Origin: Aeromonas bivalvium
Lineage (GTDB): Bacteria > Pseudomonadota > Gammaproteobacteria > Enterobacterales > Aeromonadaceae
Length of the DNA: 64,000 nt
Assembly: GCF_000819765.1 (NCBI RefSeq)
Contig: NZ_CDBT01000024.1
Span: forward strand, 124,001 to 188,000
Reading direction: 5' to 3'
Below, piece by piece: positions 1 to 8,056 of this stretch (its first letter is position 1; each line of letters opens with the position of its first letter). Both the position numbers and the translations under genes were made by a program. The notes beneath the pieces are model-generated. The model was not told where the DNA came from. It did not search any database and saw only the letters and a program-made list of their open reading frames with translations.

Positions 1-181
1 CCGTGATGGGGCGAGTGCCGCTCTCATACTCTGCCAGGGGCAGATCCAGCCAGAGCAGCAGGCCGATGATCACGGCGGTGGGCACCAGCACAGGGTTGAT
101 GATGGGCCAGGGCAGCTTGCGATAGAGAGCCCGGGTCAGGAAATAGAGCGCCAGGGTGAGGGGCAGGGCCAGCCAGATCAT
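1..181 (-). CDS. yohK: LrgB/YohK-family membrane protein (partial, C-terminus outside window)
   Basis: Only the first 60 codons are inside the window. The protein starts MIWLALPLTLALYFLTRALY and continues with hydrophobic, Pro-rich helices (LPWPIINPVLVPTAVIIG), which is how LrgB/CidB/YohK inner-membrane proteins begin. The ATG at 181-179 overlaps the stop codon of the upstream LrgA-like gene by 4 bp (ATGA), so the two are translationally coupled. In this family LrgA and LrgB homologues form a membrane pair, described as holin/antiholin-like or as exporters of small metabolites. The identification rests on a short N-terminus plus the paired neighbour. Confidence 0.8.
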   Translation of the reverse strand, partial: MIWLALPLTLALYFLTRALYRKLPWPIINPVLVPTAVIIGLLLWLDLPLAEYESGTRPIT

Positions 182-546
182 GGTTTCATCTCCCGGTTCA
201 TGCGCTGATAGAGACGGCCGACCACGGCCAGGATCAGCACTATGCCGACGACGACGCACAGCAGGACGATCTCGATGGATTGACGCAGGGGCTCGAGCCA
301 GGCCACCAGGCCGACGGCCACGGGCACGAACAAGACTCCCATGTGGCGCAGCAGCAGGCCGGCGCCCTGCTCGACCCAGTGCAGCTTGACGAGCTGAAGG
401 GAGAGCAGCACGAACAGGATGAGTAGGCCGAGGATGCTGCCGGGGAAAGCGAAGGGCAGCAGGGCCGCGACAGCCTTGCCTACCAGCAGACAGGCGAGGA
501 TGACCATGAAGTCGCGAAGGTAGATCAAGGTGCGTTGAACCAGCAC
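178..546 (-). CDS. yohJ: LrgA/CidA/YohJ-family membrane protein
   Basis: A protein of about 122 aa with four predicted membrane helices. The signature FPGSILGLLILFVLLSLQL is the LrgA/CidA/YohJ core (P-G-S-I-hydrophobic). It is the upstream partner of the LrgB-like gene and overlaps it by 4 bp. The GTG at 546 was chosen because CGAGG lies 5 nt before it and because the protein then starts just before YLRDF, as in YohJ. A TTG at 603 would add 19 residues of unusual composition. The role (holin/antiholin-like control or metabolite export) is known for the family only, and the physiological substrate here is unknown. Confidence 0.85.
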   Translation of the reverse strand: MLVQRTLIYLRDFMVILACLLVGKAVAALLPFAFPGSILGLLILFVLLSLQLVKLHWVEQGAGLLLRHMGVLFVPVAVGLVAWLEPLRQSIEIVLLCVVVGIVLILAVVGRLYQRMNREMKP

Positions 547-676
547 AAGAGCCTCGTTGAATAGCTGTGAGCGGGTTCGCAGTTTATCAGAGTGGCGGGG
601 CAACAGGACAGGGCCAACTGGCCCGCAGGGGATACAATGGCCCCGGCATCATCCCCATTCACCAGAAGGAGTTCCC

Positions 677-2392
677 ATGTCCTCCCCCTCTCTCCTGGCC
701 AGGTTGCGCCAGCTGCCCGCCGATCCCGCCCTGCCTCCCCAGCTGCTGCAAACCCGTCAGTGGGATGGCCCCCTGTGCCGGGTGAGGCTGGACAACACAG
801 GGTCCGGCCCCGAGGCTGTGCGCCACTGGCGGCTGTTTGAGGGGGATCTCGGTCTTGCCCCCGACGCGGCCATCTACGGAGAGGGGTTCCAGATGCTGGC
901 CCAGACCATGGGTAGCTGGCAGGCCCCCGAGCCGGTGGGCCGTTGCCCCGACGCCGGCGTCTATCGCATCACGGAGGACGACGGTTATCACACGGTGCAC
1001 AACCTGCTGCTGGTGGCCTGCGAGGGGGGCTGGCTGCTGCTGGCGTTCGCAAGCTGCCAGCGCTTTGGCGGCGAATTTCGTCTCTATCCGGACGGGCGCC
1101 TCGAGATAGTAATGAACGCCGAAGGGCGCCCCCTGGCACCGGGAGAGCACTGGCAGAGCGAGGCGCTGATCTGCCTGGAGGGACCGGACAGGGAGGCCCT
1201 GCTGGGGTCGCTGGCGGATCACATTGAGGCCGAACACCCTTCGCTGGTGGCGGCCGTGGCCGCGCGCCCGAGTGGCTGGTGCTCCTGGTATCACTACTAT
1301 GCGAACGTGAGCGCCGCCGACATTCGCGAAAACCTGGCGGTGCGGGCGATGCGTTTCCCGGCCCTGCGCTACGTGCAGATAGATGACGGCTATCAGGCGA
1401 AAATGGGGGACTGGCTCACCCCTTCACCCAGGTTCGAGCAGGGGGTGGCAACCCTGGCCGGGGAGATCCGCGCCGCTGGCTGCGAGCCCGCGCTCTGGGT
1501 CGCCCCCTTTATTGCCGAGCCCGGCTCCCAGGTGTTCCAGGAGCACCCGGACTGGTTCGTGAAAGGGGAGGATGGCCTGCCGCTTCCCTCGGAGCGGGTC
1601 ACCTACGGCGGCTGGCGCTGCACCCCCTGGGATGTGCTGGACGGCACCCATCCCGAGGTGCAGTCCCACCTCGAGCAGGTGTTTCGCACCCTGCGCGAGC
1701 AGTGGGGCATCCACTACTTCAAGCTGGATGCCAACTTCTGGGGCGCCATCCACGGCGGCCGCTTCCACGACCCCGTCGCCACCCGGGTCGAGGCCTATAG
1801 ACGCGGCATGGCCGCCATCCTGCGCGGGGCGGGGGCGGGCGCCTTCCTGCTCGGATGCAACGCCCCCATCTGGCCTAGCCTTGGCCTGGTGCACGGCATG
1901 CGGGTGAGCGATGACGTGGAACGCCAGGGCCGGCGTTTTCGCCAGATAGCGCGGGAAGCCTTCTGCCGCGCCTGGCAAAACGACCGGCTCTGGGCGCTGG
2001 ATCCCGACTGCGTCTGCCTGCGGGATATCCCGGGCCAGCACGCCAGCCGCGCCGAGTACGATTTCCACCTGGCCGCCCTGGTGGCGAGCGGTGGCATGGT
2101 GCTGGCGGGGGACAGGCTGCAGGATCTGGACGAGGTGCAGGGGGCGCACCTTGGCAAGCTGCTGGCCCTGTGCGCGGCGCGCACCCCGGCGGCCCGTTTC
2201 GATGACATGGGGTTTGGCCGCGCTCGGGTGGCCCTGCCCGGGGGCGGCGCGCTGCTCTGCCTGTTCAACTGGGGCGAACAAGCCACGGATATGGCGCTGC
2301 CGGCGGGGGGCAGGGATTTCTGGGATGACACCCCCCTGGCAGAGACGCTGGTGCTGATGGGAGGCCAGGGGCGGGTGATCCGCTACTCCTGA
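677..2392 (+). CDS. GH36 alpha-galactosidase (melibiase-type)
   Basis: A 571-aa cytoplasmic glycoside hydrolase of clan GH-D. Visible family landmarks are WCSWYHYY at about residue 199, the acidic YVQIDDGYQ segment near 235, WVAPF near 275, KLDANFWG near 350 (D is the expected nucleophile) and RVSDDV near 415 (expected acid/base Asp). These match the beta-barrel of family 36 alpha-galactosidases, which release galactose from alpha-galactosides such as melibiose or raffinose. There is no signal peptide. The ATG at 677 has AGAAGGA 6 nt upstream; an earlier ATG at 557 reads through a GC-rich leader unlike the family. It is a lone gene without a neighbouring transporter or regulator, so the natural substrate remains open. 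Confidence 0.85.
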   Translation: MSSPSLLARLRQLPADPALPPQLLQTRQWDGPLCRVRLDNTGSGPEAVRHWRLFEGDLGLAPDAAIYGEGFQMLAQTMGSWQAPEPVGRCPDAGVYRITEDDGYHTVHNLLLVACEGGWLLLAFASCQRFGGEFRLYPDGRLEIVMNAEGRPLAPGEHWQSEALICLEGPDREALLGSLADHIEAEHPSLVAAVAARPSGWCSWYHYYANVSAADIRENLAVRAMRFPALRYVQIDDGYQAKMGDWLTPSPRFEQGVATLAGEIRAAGCEPALWVAPFIAEPGSQVFQEHPDWFVKGEDGLPLPSERVTYGGWRCTPWDVLDGTHPEVQSHLEQVFRTLREQWGIHYFKLDANFWGAIHGGRFHDPVATRVEAYRRGMAAILRGAGAGAFLLGCNAPIWPSLGLVHGMRVSDDVERQGRRFRQIAREAFCRAWQNDRLWALDPDCVCLRDIPGQHASRAEYDFHLAALVASGGMVLAGDRLQDLDEVQGAHLGKLLALCAARTPAARFDDMGFGRARVALPGGGALLCLFNWGEQATDMALPAGGRDFWDDTPLAETLVLMGGQGRVIRYS

Positions 2393-2406
2393 GTGCAGCA
2401 CCCAAC

Positions 2407-2433
2407 AAAAAGGCTCCTGCGGGAGCCTTTTCA
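2407..2433. terminator. bidirectional rho-independent terminator
   Basis: The stem AGGCTCC/GGAGCCT with loop TGCG is flanked by an A-run on the left and TTTTC on the right. It lies between the convergent alpha-galactosidase gene and the minus-strand exported-protein gene. Confidence 0.8.
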
Positions 2434-2467
2434 CTGTCAGGAGCTGCTGAGCCACAGTGGCCATTCG

Positions 2468-2989
2468 CTAGTAGCGCCACTCGAACCCCATGGCGTAATT
2501 GGCCTGGCCATATCCGGGGATCTGGTTGGTGGAGGCAAGGGCCTTGAAGGTGAGCAGGGGAGTGAGGGGAATGCCAAGGCCCATGCCGACCGCTATCTGA
2601 TCGTTGGGGTTGCCTATCATGTCTGCCCGCAGCATGCGGTAGAGGGAGAGATCCTGGCTCATGTGGACATAGCTTTGGGAAGCGAGGTTGTAGAGCTGAC
2701 CGAATACCTCCAGCTGGAACCCGGCCTGGGGGGTGATGGCGATGGGCAGGCCGGCAAACTTGTAGAGATCCGAATAATTGAAGTAGCTGTTGGTGATGGC
2801 CGGGGTGAAGTCCGTCTTGCGGTAAAGGGCGCTGAAACTCTCCTGCATCAGCAGATAACTCTGGCGCGGCAGTTGCAACAGGTAGTCCGGCAGCTCGAAG
2901 CGAGGAGAGGCGAGGGCCGTCGGGGTCAACAGGGTCAGGCCAAGGAGATTGGCGCAGAGCAGGCTGGCAGAGAGCAGGTTGGCGCGCAT
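2468..2989 (-). CDS. exported protein, probably small outer-membrane barrel (unknown function)
   Basis: A 173-aa protein with an N-terminal signal peptide (MRANLLSASLLCANLLG, cleavage probably after TALA near residue 27). The mature part has alternating aromatic/hydrophobic residues, and the last residues GFEWRY resemble the C-terminal aromatic signature of BAM-assembled outer-membrane beta-barrels. It contains a glycine-rich turn (AVGMGLGIPLTPLL) but no catalytic motif that I recognise. It is transcribed towards the shared terminator with the alpha-galactosidase gene, and the upstream neighbour sbcB points the same way about 110 bp away. The outer-membrane location is inferred from the terminal signature only. 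Confidence 0.7.
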   Translation of the reverse strand: MRANLLSASLLCANLLGLTLLTPTALASPRFELPDYLLQLPRQSYLLMQESFSALYRKTDFTPAITNSYFNYSDLYKFAGLPIAITPQAGFQLEVFGQLYNLASQSYVHMSQDLSLYRMLRADMIGNPNDQIAVGMGLGIPLTPLLTFKALASTNQIPGYGQANYAMGFEWRY

Positions 2990-3100
2990 CTTTTATCTGT
3001 TCTCCCTCAAGGGCCCTGGTCCCGGGCGATCACGACCTACCGGCATTATGGCGCCAGCAGGCCGCATTCACAGGGGTTTAACTGTGAAACCAGTCACAAG

Positions 3101-4528
3101 TTACAGATCTTCAAGGTAATGATAGAGGGACTTCAGGATGGCAAAGTTCCGATCGTTCCCCTGATTCTGCTCCGCCAGCGCCTCGAGACGGGGCACATAG
3201 TCCGGCAGACGGCGGCTGAAGTAGTCGCTGCAGTGCAGGCGCCAGCGCTTCTGCTCCGCTTCGCTCAAGGTGTGGGGCCAGTTGCGGGCGCGGTAGCGAA
3301 ACAGCATCTCTGGCAGGCGCGGGTCGCTGAAGGCAAACTGCCGCTCCCCCAGCAGATCCGCCGGGGTGGCGCGCACCAGATCCAGGGTGGACTTGTCGCC
3401 ATGGCCGAAGAAACCGGCGTAGAGCTGGGTATCGGGATCGCCATCATTGCTGCCGGCAAACTCCTGATTGAATACCTCCACCAGTTTTTCCCGCACCTCG
3501 GGATGGGCCCGCAGCAGATCAAGGCTCTTGCGGCACTGCTCCCGGTCGATGCCAAGCTGATCGGCCCGCTCCGGGGTCAGGGTGGCGGCCGGCGCCAGCA
3601 CGGGGCACTTGTTGATGTGCACCAGTTTCACCGGAATGCCGGCCAGCTCCCCGAGATCCTCTTTTTTGGTGTAGAGGCGCTCGCGGATCTCCTCGCTGGT
3701 GAGCTCGATGAGGGGGGTGGGGTCACGGGTCAGATCCACCATGATCACCGCGTTCTGGTTGCTGGGGTGCCAGGCGAGCGGCGACACCCAGCTTGCGCAC
3801 CCCTGCCAGGGGGAGAACATGCCGGAGACGTGGACCAGGGGCTTCATGGTCACCACGTCGATGAGGGCCTTCACCTTGTTCTTGTTGCGCAGGGCAAACA
3901 GGTAGTCAAACAGCTTGGGCTGGGCCTTTTTCACCAGCCTGGCCATCTCTATGGTGGCCAGCACGTCCGAGAGCGCATCGTGGGCGTTGACGTGGGCCAC
4001 GTTGTTGGCCACAGTGAGCTTTTCCAGGCGAAAGCTTGGCTTGCCCTCGTCGTCGAGGGCCCACTCTATCCCCTCCGGGCGCAGGGCGTAGCAGGCCCGC
4101 AGCATGTCGAGTATGTCCCAGCGGGAGTTGCCGTTCTGCCAGGCGTAGGCATAAGGGTCGTAGAAGTTGCGATACAGGGTGTAGCGGGTCACCTCGTCAT
4201 CGAAGCGGATGCTGTTGTATCCGAGCACGCAGGTGTTCGGGGTGGCGAACTGCTCGTGGATCTGACGAATGAAATCCGCCTCGCACAGACCGTCCTTCAT
4301 CGCCTTTTGCGGAGTGATCCCCGTGATGAGGCAGGCCTCCGGATCCGGTAGATAGTCTGCCGGCGGCTTGCAATAGATGACCAGGGGCTCGCCGATGACA
4401 TTGAAATCGGCGTCGGTACGGATGCCGGCGAACTGCGCCGGTCTGTCCCGTGCCGGGCTGATGCCGAAGGTCTCGTAATCGTGGAAGTAGAAGGTGGGCT
4501 CGCTGCCGGGCTGTGCTGTTTTGCTCAT
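3101..4528 (-). CDS. sbcB: exodeoxyribonuclease I (ExoI)
   Basis: A 475-aa protein, the same length as Escherichia coli ExoI, the 3'-5' single-strand DNA exonuclease of mismatch repair and recombination. The DEDDh nuclease motifs are intact: FYFHDYETFG near residue 14 (catalytic Asp and Glu), LGYNSIRFDDEVTR near 100, and AHDALSDV near 177 (His and Asp). The C-terminal ExoI region follows (FFGHGDK, FRYRARNWP near 400). The ATG at 4528 gives the family length; an earlier ATG at 4615 would add 29 unrelated residues. The ribosome-binding site is weak. Immediately upstream the base composition drops into the accessory block, so its promoter lies at the island edge. Confidence 0.95.
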   Translation of the reverse strand: MSKTAQPGSEPTFYFHDYETFGISPARDRPAQFAGIRTDADFNVIGEPLVIYCKPPADYLPDPEACLITGITPQKAMKDGLCEADFIRQIHEQFATPNTCVLGYNSIRFDDEVTRYTLYRNFYDPYAYAWQNGNSRWDILDMLRACYALRPEGIEWALDDEGKPSFRLEKLTVANNVAHVNAHDALSDVLATIEMARLVKKAQPKLFDYLFALRNKNKVKALIDVVTMKPLVHVSGMFSPWQGCASWVSPLAWHPSNQNAVIMVDLTRDPTPLIELTSEEIRERLYTKKEDLGELAGIPVKLVHINKCPVLAPAATLTPERADQLGIDREQCRKSLDLLRAHPEVREKLVEVFNQEFAGSNDGDPDTQLYAGFFGHGDKSTLDLVRATPADLLGERQFAFSDPRLPEMLFRYRARNWPHTLSEAEQKRWRLHCSDYFSRRLPDYVPRLEALAEQNQGNDRNFAILKSLYHYLEDL

Positions 4529-4929
4529 GTTGCTCGAGGTGAGGTGTCCGATGGCGGCGCCATGGCGCCTGGGTGGGCGGTGCCATGCACCGCAATTGTC
4601 AGCATGGTAAACCATAGCGCAGGCAGAGCGAAGGGAGAGCCGCGCAGGTGGTGGTTTATTGGGCGAAAAGTGTTGAGTGGTGATGGTTTTGGTCTGGTAA
4701 CTGAGTGGATCGATCCGATATATGTTTGAAAATGTGACATGTCTTTTTATACACCAGTACCGAAATATACAGTTTTATGTATGATAGCCGAACCAAAGAA
4801 CAGATTGTTCCACCCGTTCGCAAAGTTAATGTGACGAAATAATGTATACCGAGTATGCAGATGCTTATCGATGGACTGCAACTGTTTGGTGTATTCCATT
4901 TTTTACGATTCATTAAAGGGATCTTAATC
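4529..4929. other. intergenic boundary between core genome and accessory island
   Basis: There is no gene here. From about 4670 onward the sequence becomes clearly AT-rich (runs such as TTTTTATAC and ATGTATGATAG) compared with the GC-rich sbcB side. A possible promoter for the next gene is TTCGCA, 17 bp, TAATGT at about 4818-4846. No tRNA, integrase or obvious repeat marks the junction. Confidence 0.5.
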
Positions 4930-6030
4930 ATGCCAATTCCAATTATCCTCGGTGCAGCTGCGCTGGCTACTGCAGCCTACGGCGCCAAAAAGGGTTATGA
5001 CGGCTACCAGAAACACTCTGAAGCAGACGATACCGTTAACTCTGCAAAAAGGCGTTACGAGGAAACAAGAGCACCGTTTGACATACAGGAAAAAGCCACC
5101 AATGAAGTCCTTGATGTATTGGGGCAGGAAGAGCTAAAGATCGGACAGCAGTTCAACGAGTTCAAAACACTTGCCGATGACATTCTGCAAAAGCTCAACA
5201 GCGGTCGCCAGAATAAACTCGAGATCAGTATTCCCAAGCACAAGCTACAGAAAATTGAGGGTTACAGCTATACGGCCATTGGTGTGTTGGGCGCGGCGGC
5301 TGGAGCCGGAGCAGCCGGAGCTGCGGCTGGATTTGCCATTTATGGTGGAGTCATGGCACTGGGTGCTGCCTCTACCGGTATAAGTATTTCTGCGTTATCC
5401 GGCGTCGCCGCTACCAACGCTACTCTGGCGGCCATTGGCGGTGGATCTCTTGCCACAGGTGGCTTGGGAATGGCTGGAGGCAGTGCGATCCTCGGTGCAG
5501 CCGTGGCTGGTCCAGTGCTAGCTATTGCTGGCTGGGCATACAACAGCCATGGCGAGGAAGCAATTAAAAATGCGAATAAAATAAACAGTCAAGTTGGTAG
5601 TGCTATTGCGAAACTTAAAAATGCTCAGGAACAGCTCAGTAATACAGAAGATTATGCTTTCGAAATTATCGAAGTGATGAAGGCTGTTTACGCCCAGTTT
5701 GACCAGTACTTCGACATCCTCAAGGCAGTCACCCGCCAAATTGAAGCAGCTAAGGTGCTCAAGCAGGATCCACAAGTGGCGCTGGCTCAATTGAGCGACA
5801 CGATTATGCGTGCAATTGGCAACGGCTATGCACTGGCAGCGATCCTCGTTGACCTGATCACCACACCGTTGTTCCGGGTCAAGCATGTCAACGGTGAGAT
5901 CCAGAAAGACGAAAACGGCGTGCCGGTGATGGATACGGACGAAGACGGCTCAATGATCCTCAATACAGATCAGCTGGATACACAACTCTGCGACACCAAA
6001 ACCAGCGCTGCCCGCATAGAGCCTGCGTAA
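4930..6030 (+). CDS. Gly/Ala-rich membrane protein with flanking coiled coils (accessory cassette gene 1, unknown function)
   Basis: A 366-aa protein that I cannot assign to a named family. The ATG at 4930 follows AAGGGA by 8 nt; an upstream ATG at 4855 is less likely. Residues 1-20 are hydrophobic (MPIPIILGAAALATAAYGAK), residues 30-95 are charged and helical, residues about 113-205 are a long Gly/Ala-rich hydrophobic stretch with glycine-zipper spacing, and residues 208-285 are again a coiled-coil-like helix. The tail is acidic. The architecture of helical arms around a hydrophobic hairpin recalls alpha-helical pore-forming proteins or membrane-inserting effectors, but this is inference. 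Codon use is AT-richer than in flanking core genes, suggesting transfer. It is the first gene of a three-gene cassette. Confidence 0.75.
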   Translation: MPIPIILGAAALATAAYGAKKGYDGYQKHSEADDTVNSAKRRYEETRAPFDIQEKATNEVLDVLGQEELKIGQQFNEFKTLADDILQKLNSGRQNKLEISIPKHKLQKIEGYSYTAIGVLGAAAGAGAAGAAAGFAIYGGVMALGAASTGISISALSGVAATNATLAAIGGGSLATGGLGMAGGSAILGAAVAGPVLAIAGWAYNSHGEEAIKNANKINSQVGSAIAKLKNAQEQLSNTEDYAFEIIEVMKAVYAQFDQYFDILKAVTRQIEAAKVLKQDPQVALAQLSDTIMRAIGNGYALAAILVDLITTPLFRVKHVNGEIQKDENGVPVMDTDEDGSMILNTDQLDTQLCDTKTSAARIEPA

Positions 6031-6037
6031 CTTACTT

Positions 6038-6060
6038 GCGGGGCCGTTAGGCCCCTTCTT
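6038..6060 (+). terminator. weak terminator or attenuator between cassette genes 1 and 2
   Basis: The stem GGGGCC/GGCCCC with loop GTTA at 6040-6055 is followed by TTCTTGATATTG. The T-tract is imperfect, so partial read-through into the next gene is plausible; the hairpin could set the ratio of the two products. Confidence 0.5.
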
Positions 6061-6078
6061 GATATTGTTTAGATAGTC

Positions 6079-7713
6079 ATGGACGCCACTATGCACGCCG
6101 CCGCGCAAGACTTCCCGTGGGCTGTAGAGCTCGAGAAAACCGTTATCAGTAGCTTGGTTACCAGTTTTGGACTGGACTTTTTGTTGTTTAAAGATCAGAA
6201 GGGTGGTGATGTAAACACGATCCACAATGTTCGTAGTGGCGTGTGGGCCACAACTGATGAACAACTGCGTTATGAACAACGCGAAGATTACAATAGTGAG
6301 CTCTACCATAAGCATGCTAATTACATTGCCACCGGCGAGCGGGATAAAGCCAAGCAATCCGCCGGCACCTTGCATGACCCTTATCGCAATACGATGATGG
6401 GCGCGAACGAACAGCGCAACCTCGACCACGTTATCAGTGCAAATGAAATCCATAACGATCCTGGTCGTGTTCTGGCCGGTCTAAATGGGGTGGAACTGGC
6501 TAATCAAAGTAGCAACCTGCAAACCACCCTCGAAACCGTCAATAAATCGAAAAAAGATTCGCCTATCAACCAGTATCTGCAACGGCTGCCGGGTCTGATT
6601 AATGAGCACGAAACTCAACTGGCTAAAGACCGAGCCCGCTTGGCCACCCTGCAGCGCGACACACCAGAGCAGCAGCACAAGGCCCGGGAACTGGAAGACA
6701 CGATCCGTAAAACCGAAATAAAAGTCTCAAAACTCAAGTCGGTGGATCCTGATGCCATGCGTAAACGTGATGCTGAGGCTAGGGCGCCGTATGAAAAACA
6801 GATTAACCACACCTACTACACTAGCAACAAGTTTCTCCACGAAACCGCAAGCGCCGCAGGTAAAGCCGGCTTGGCCATGGGCACCCGACAAATGCTCGGA
6901 ATGGTCATGGCAGAGGTGTGGTTTGAACTACGCGAGCAACTGCCAGCCCTGCTGACCAAGCTCAAAGTCAATTTCAGCTTCGAAACGTTTGTAGGCAGCA
7001 TTACTGCCTCGCTTAAAGGCATCTGGGAACGAGTCAAAGCACGTTTTAACGCCTTCTTGGTTGCATTCAAAGACGGCGTATTTTCAGGTATCCTCGGTAG
7101 TCTTACCACCACCGTATTCAACATCCTCGCCACCACCCATGTAATGGCGATCAAGATCATTCGCGAGAGCTGGGGTGTATTGGTCAAAGCCATCAAGTTA
7201 TTGGCCTTCAATCCCGACAAGCTCAGCTTCGTTGAATTGTGCCAGGCGGTCACCTCATTGTTGTCAGTCGGAGCAGCTACCACAGTAGGCTCCATGGCTT
7301 ACGCCCAACTGCTGCCAATATGCAGTTTTCCGTTCGGTGCTGAGCTTGCAGCCTTTGCCGGTGCTCTAATAACAGGCACTGTTACCCTCGGACTCAACTA
7401 TTTTTTGCTGCACAGCAGTGTGACTCGTAAGCTGTGGGCCTTCGTCGAATCCATGGGGCCACATGTAGGCACGCTTAAACAGTTCCAGGCTATCAATGCA
7501 GAACTGGATCGTTATCTGGCCGAGTTGACCCAACTGGAATTCAATCTAGACGTATATGAACTAAAGGAGTTCACTCTCGAACTGCAAAGTTGCAACGATG
7601 AATTACAGCGTAGTGTACTTTTGCAACAAGAAGTGAAAGCTCGCGGAATTGAATTACCATTCGAGGTGGGAAATGTTGTCAGCACTCGTAACTGGCTGGA
7701 GTCGCTAATATGA
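6079..7713 (+). CDS. HNH-motif protein with C-terminal membrane segments (accessory cassette gene 2)
   Basis: A 544-aa protein. Residues 115-159 carry an HNH-endonuclease-like pattern: LDHVIS (Asp116-His117), then ANQSSNL (Asn142/Asn146), then ETVNKSKK (Asn155-Lys156). Residues 175-230 form a charged coiled coil. Residues about 332-352, 391-411 and 420-444 are hydrophobic and probably membrane-embedded, followed by a helical tail. From memory, similar proteins carry the label 'cobalamin adenosyltransferase', but nothing in the sequence supports that. No clear ribosome-binding site precedes the ATG at 6079, and a second ATG lies at 6091. The stop overlaps the next gene by 4 bp. A membrane-associated DNA- or RNA-cutting effector is a reasonable hypothesis. 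Confidence 0.75.
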   Translation: MDATMHAAAQDFPWAVELEKTVISSLVTSFGLDFLLFKDQKGGDVNTIHNVRSGVWATTDEQLRYEQREDYNSELYHKHANYIATGERDKAKQSAGTLHDPYRNTMMGANEQRNLDHVISANEIHNDPGRVLAGLNGVELANQSSNLQTTLETVNKSKKDSPINQYLQRLPGLINEHETQLAKDRARLATLQRDTPEQQHKARELEDTIRKTEIKVSKLKSVDPDAMRKRDAEARAPYEKQINHTYYTSNKFLHETASAAGKAGLAMGTRQMLGMVMAEVWFELREQLPALLTKLKVNFSFETFVGSITASLKGIWERVKARFNAFLVAFKDGVFSGILGSLTTTVFNILATTHVMAIKIIRESWGVLVKAIKLLAFNPDKLSFVELCQAVTSLLSVGAATTVGSMAYAQLLPICSFPFGAELAAFAGALITGTVTLGLNYFLLHSSVTRKLWAFVESMGPHVGTLKQFQAINAELDRYLAELTQLEFNLDVYELKEFTLELQSCNDELQRSVLLQQEVKARGIELPFEVGNVVSTRNWLESLI

Positions 7714-7988
7714 CATTACCTGCATTTCCTTGTACACAATGTGGTTTGTGTTGCCAGCATGTGAATCGGTCTGAATATACCATTGATTTAGATCGTGGTG
7801 ATGGAGTATGCCTACATTACAATGATGCAGAAAAACTTTGTTCGATATATGACTCTCGACCAGATATTTGCAGAGTAGATAAGCAATACAGAATTAATTA
7901 TTCAAAGTACTATAGCTGGCAAGATTTCATTGCTGCAAATATAAGTATTTGCCAAGAGCTACAGAGTAACGCGATCAGCGGGAAGTGA
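7710..7988 (+). CDS. small CxxCxxCC cysteine-cluster protein (YkgJ-like), cassette gene 3
   Basis: A 92-aa protein. The N-terminus CTQCGLCCQH (residues 8-17) plus later cysteines (GVCLHY, KLCSIY with SRPDICR) make the eight-cysteine metal-cluster pattern of the YkgJ / UPF0153 family, presumed to bind zinc or iron-sulphur. Its ATG overlaps the stop of the HNH-motif gene (ATGA), indicating translational coupling and a joint function. It is AT-rich like the rest of the cassette. Members of this family often sit beside enzymes as accessory or maturation factors; the partner role here is inference. Confidence 0.8.
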   Translation: MTLPAFPCTQCGLCCQHVNRSEYTIDLDRGDGVCLHYNDAEKLCSIYDSRPDICRVDKQYRINYSKYYSWQDFIAANISICQELQSNAISGK

Positions 7989-8056
7989 AAATAAAACAGT
8001 GTTTGCATGAGGCTCTGGGACACCGCATGCAACACCTAATCAGGCCATACTTTTTT

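Noticed and set aside
2393-4351. 652-codon plus-strand open frame antisense to the exported-protein gene and sbcB
   Set aside because: It is the shadow of GC-rich genes on the other strand; sbcB has full catalytic motifs and family length, while the antisense frame has none.
6079-7713. cobalamin adenosyltransferase as product name
   Set aside because: No adenosyltransferase motif is visible; the HNH-like pattern and membrane segments point elsewhere, so the label was not used.
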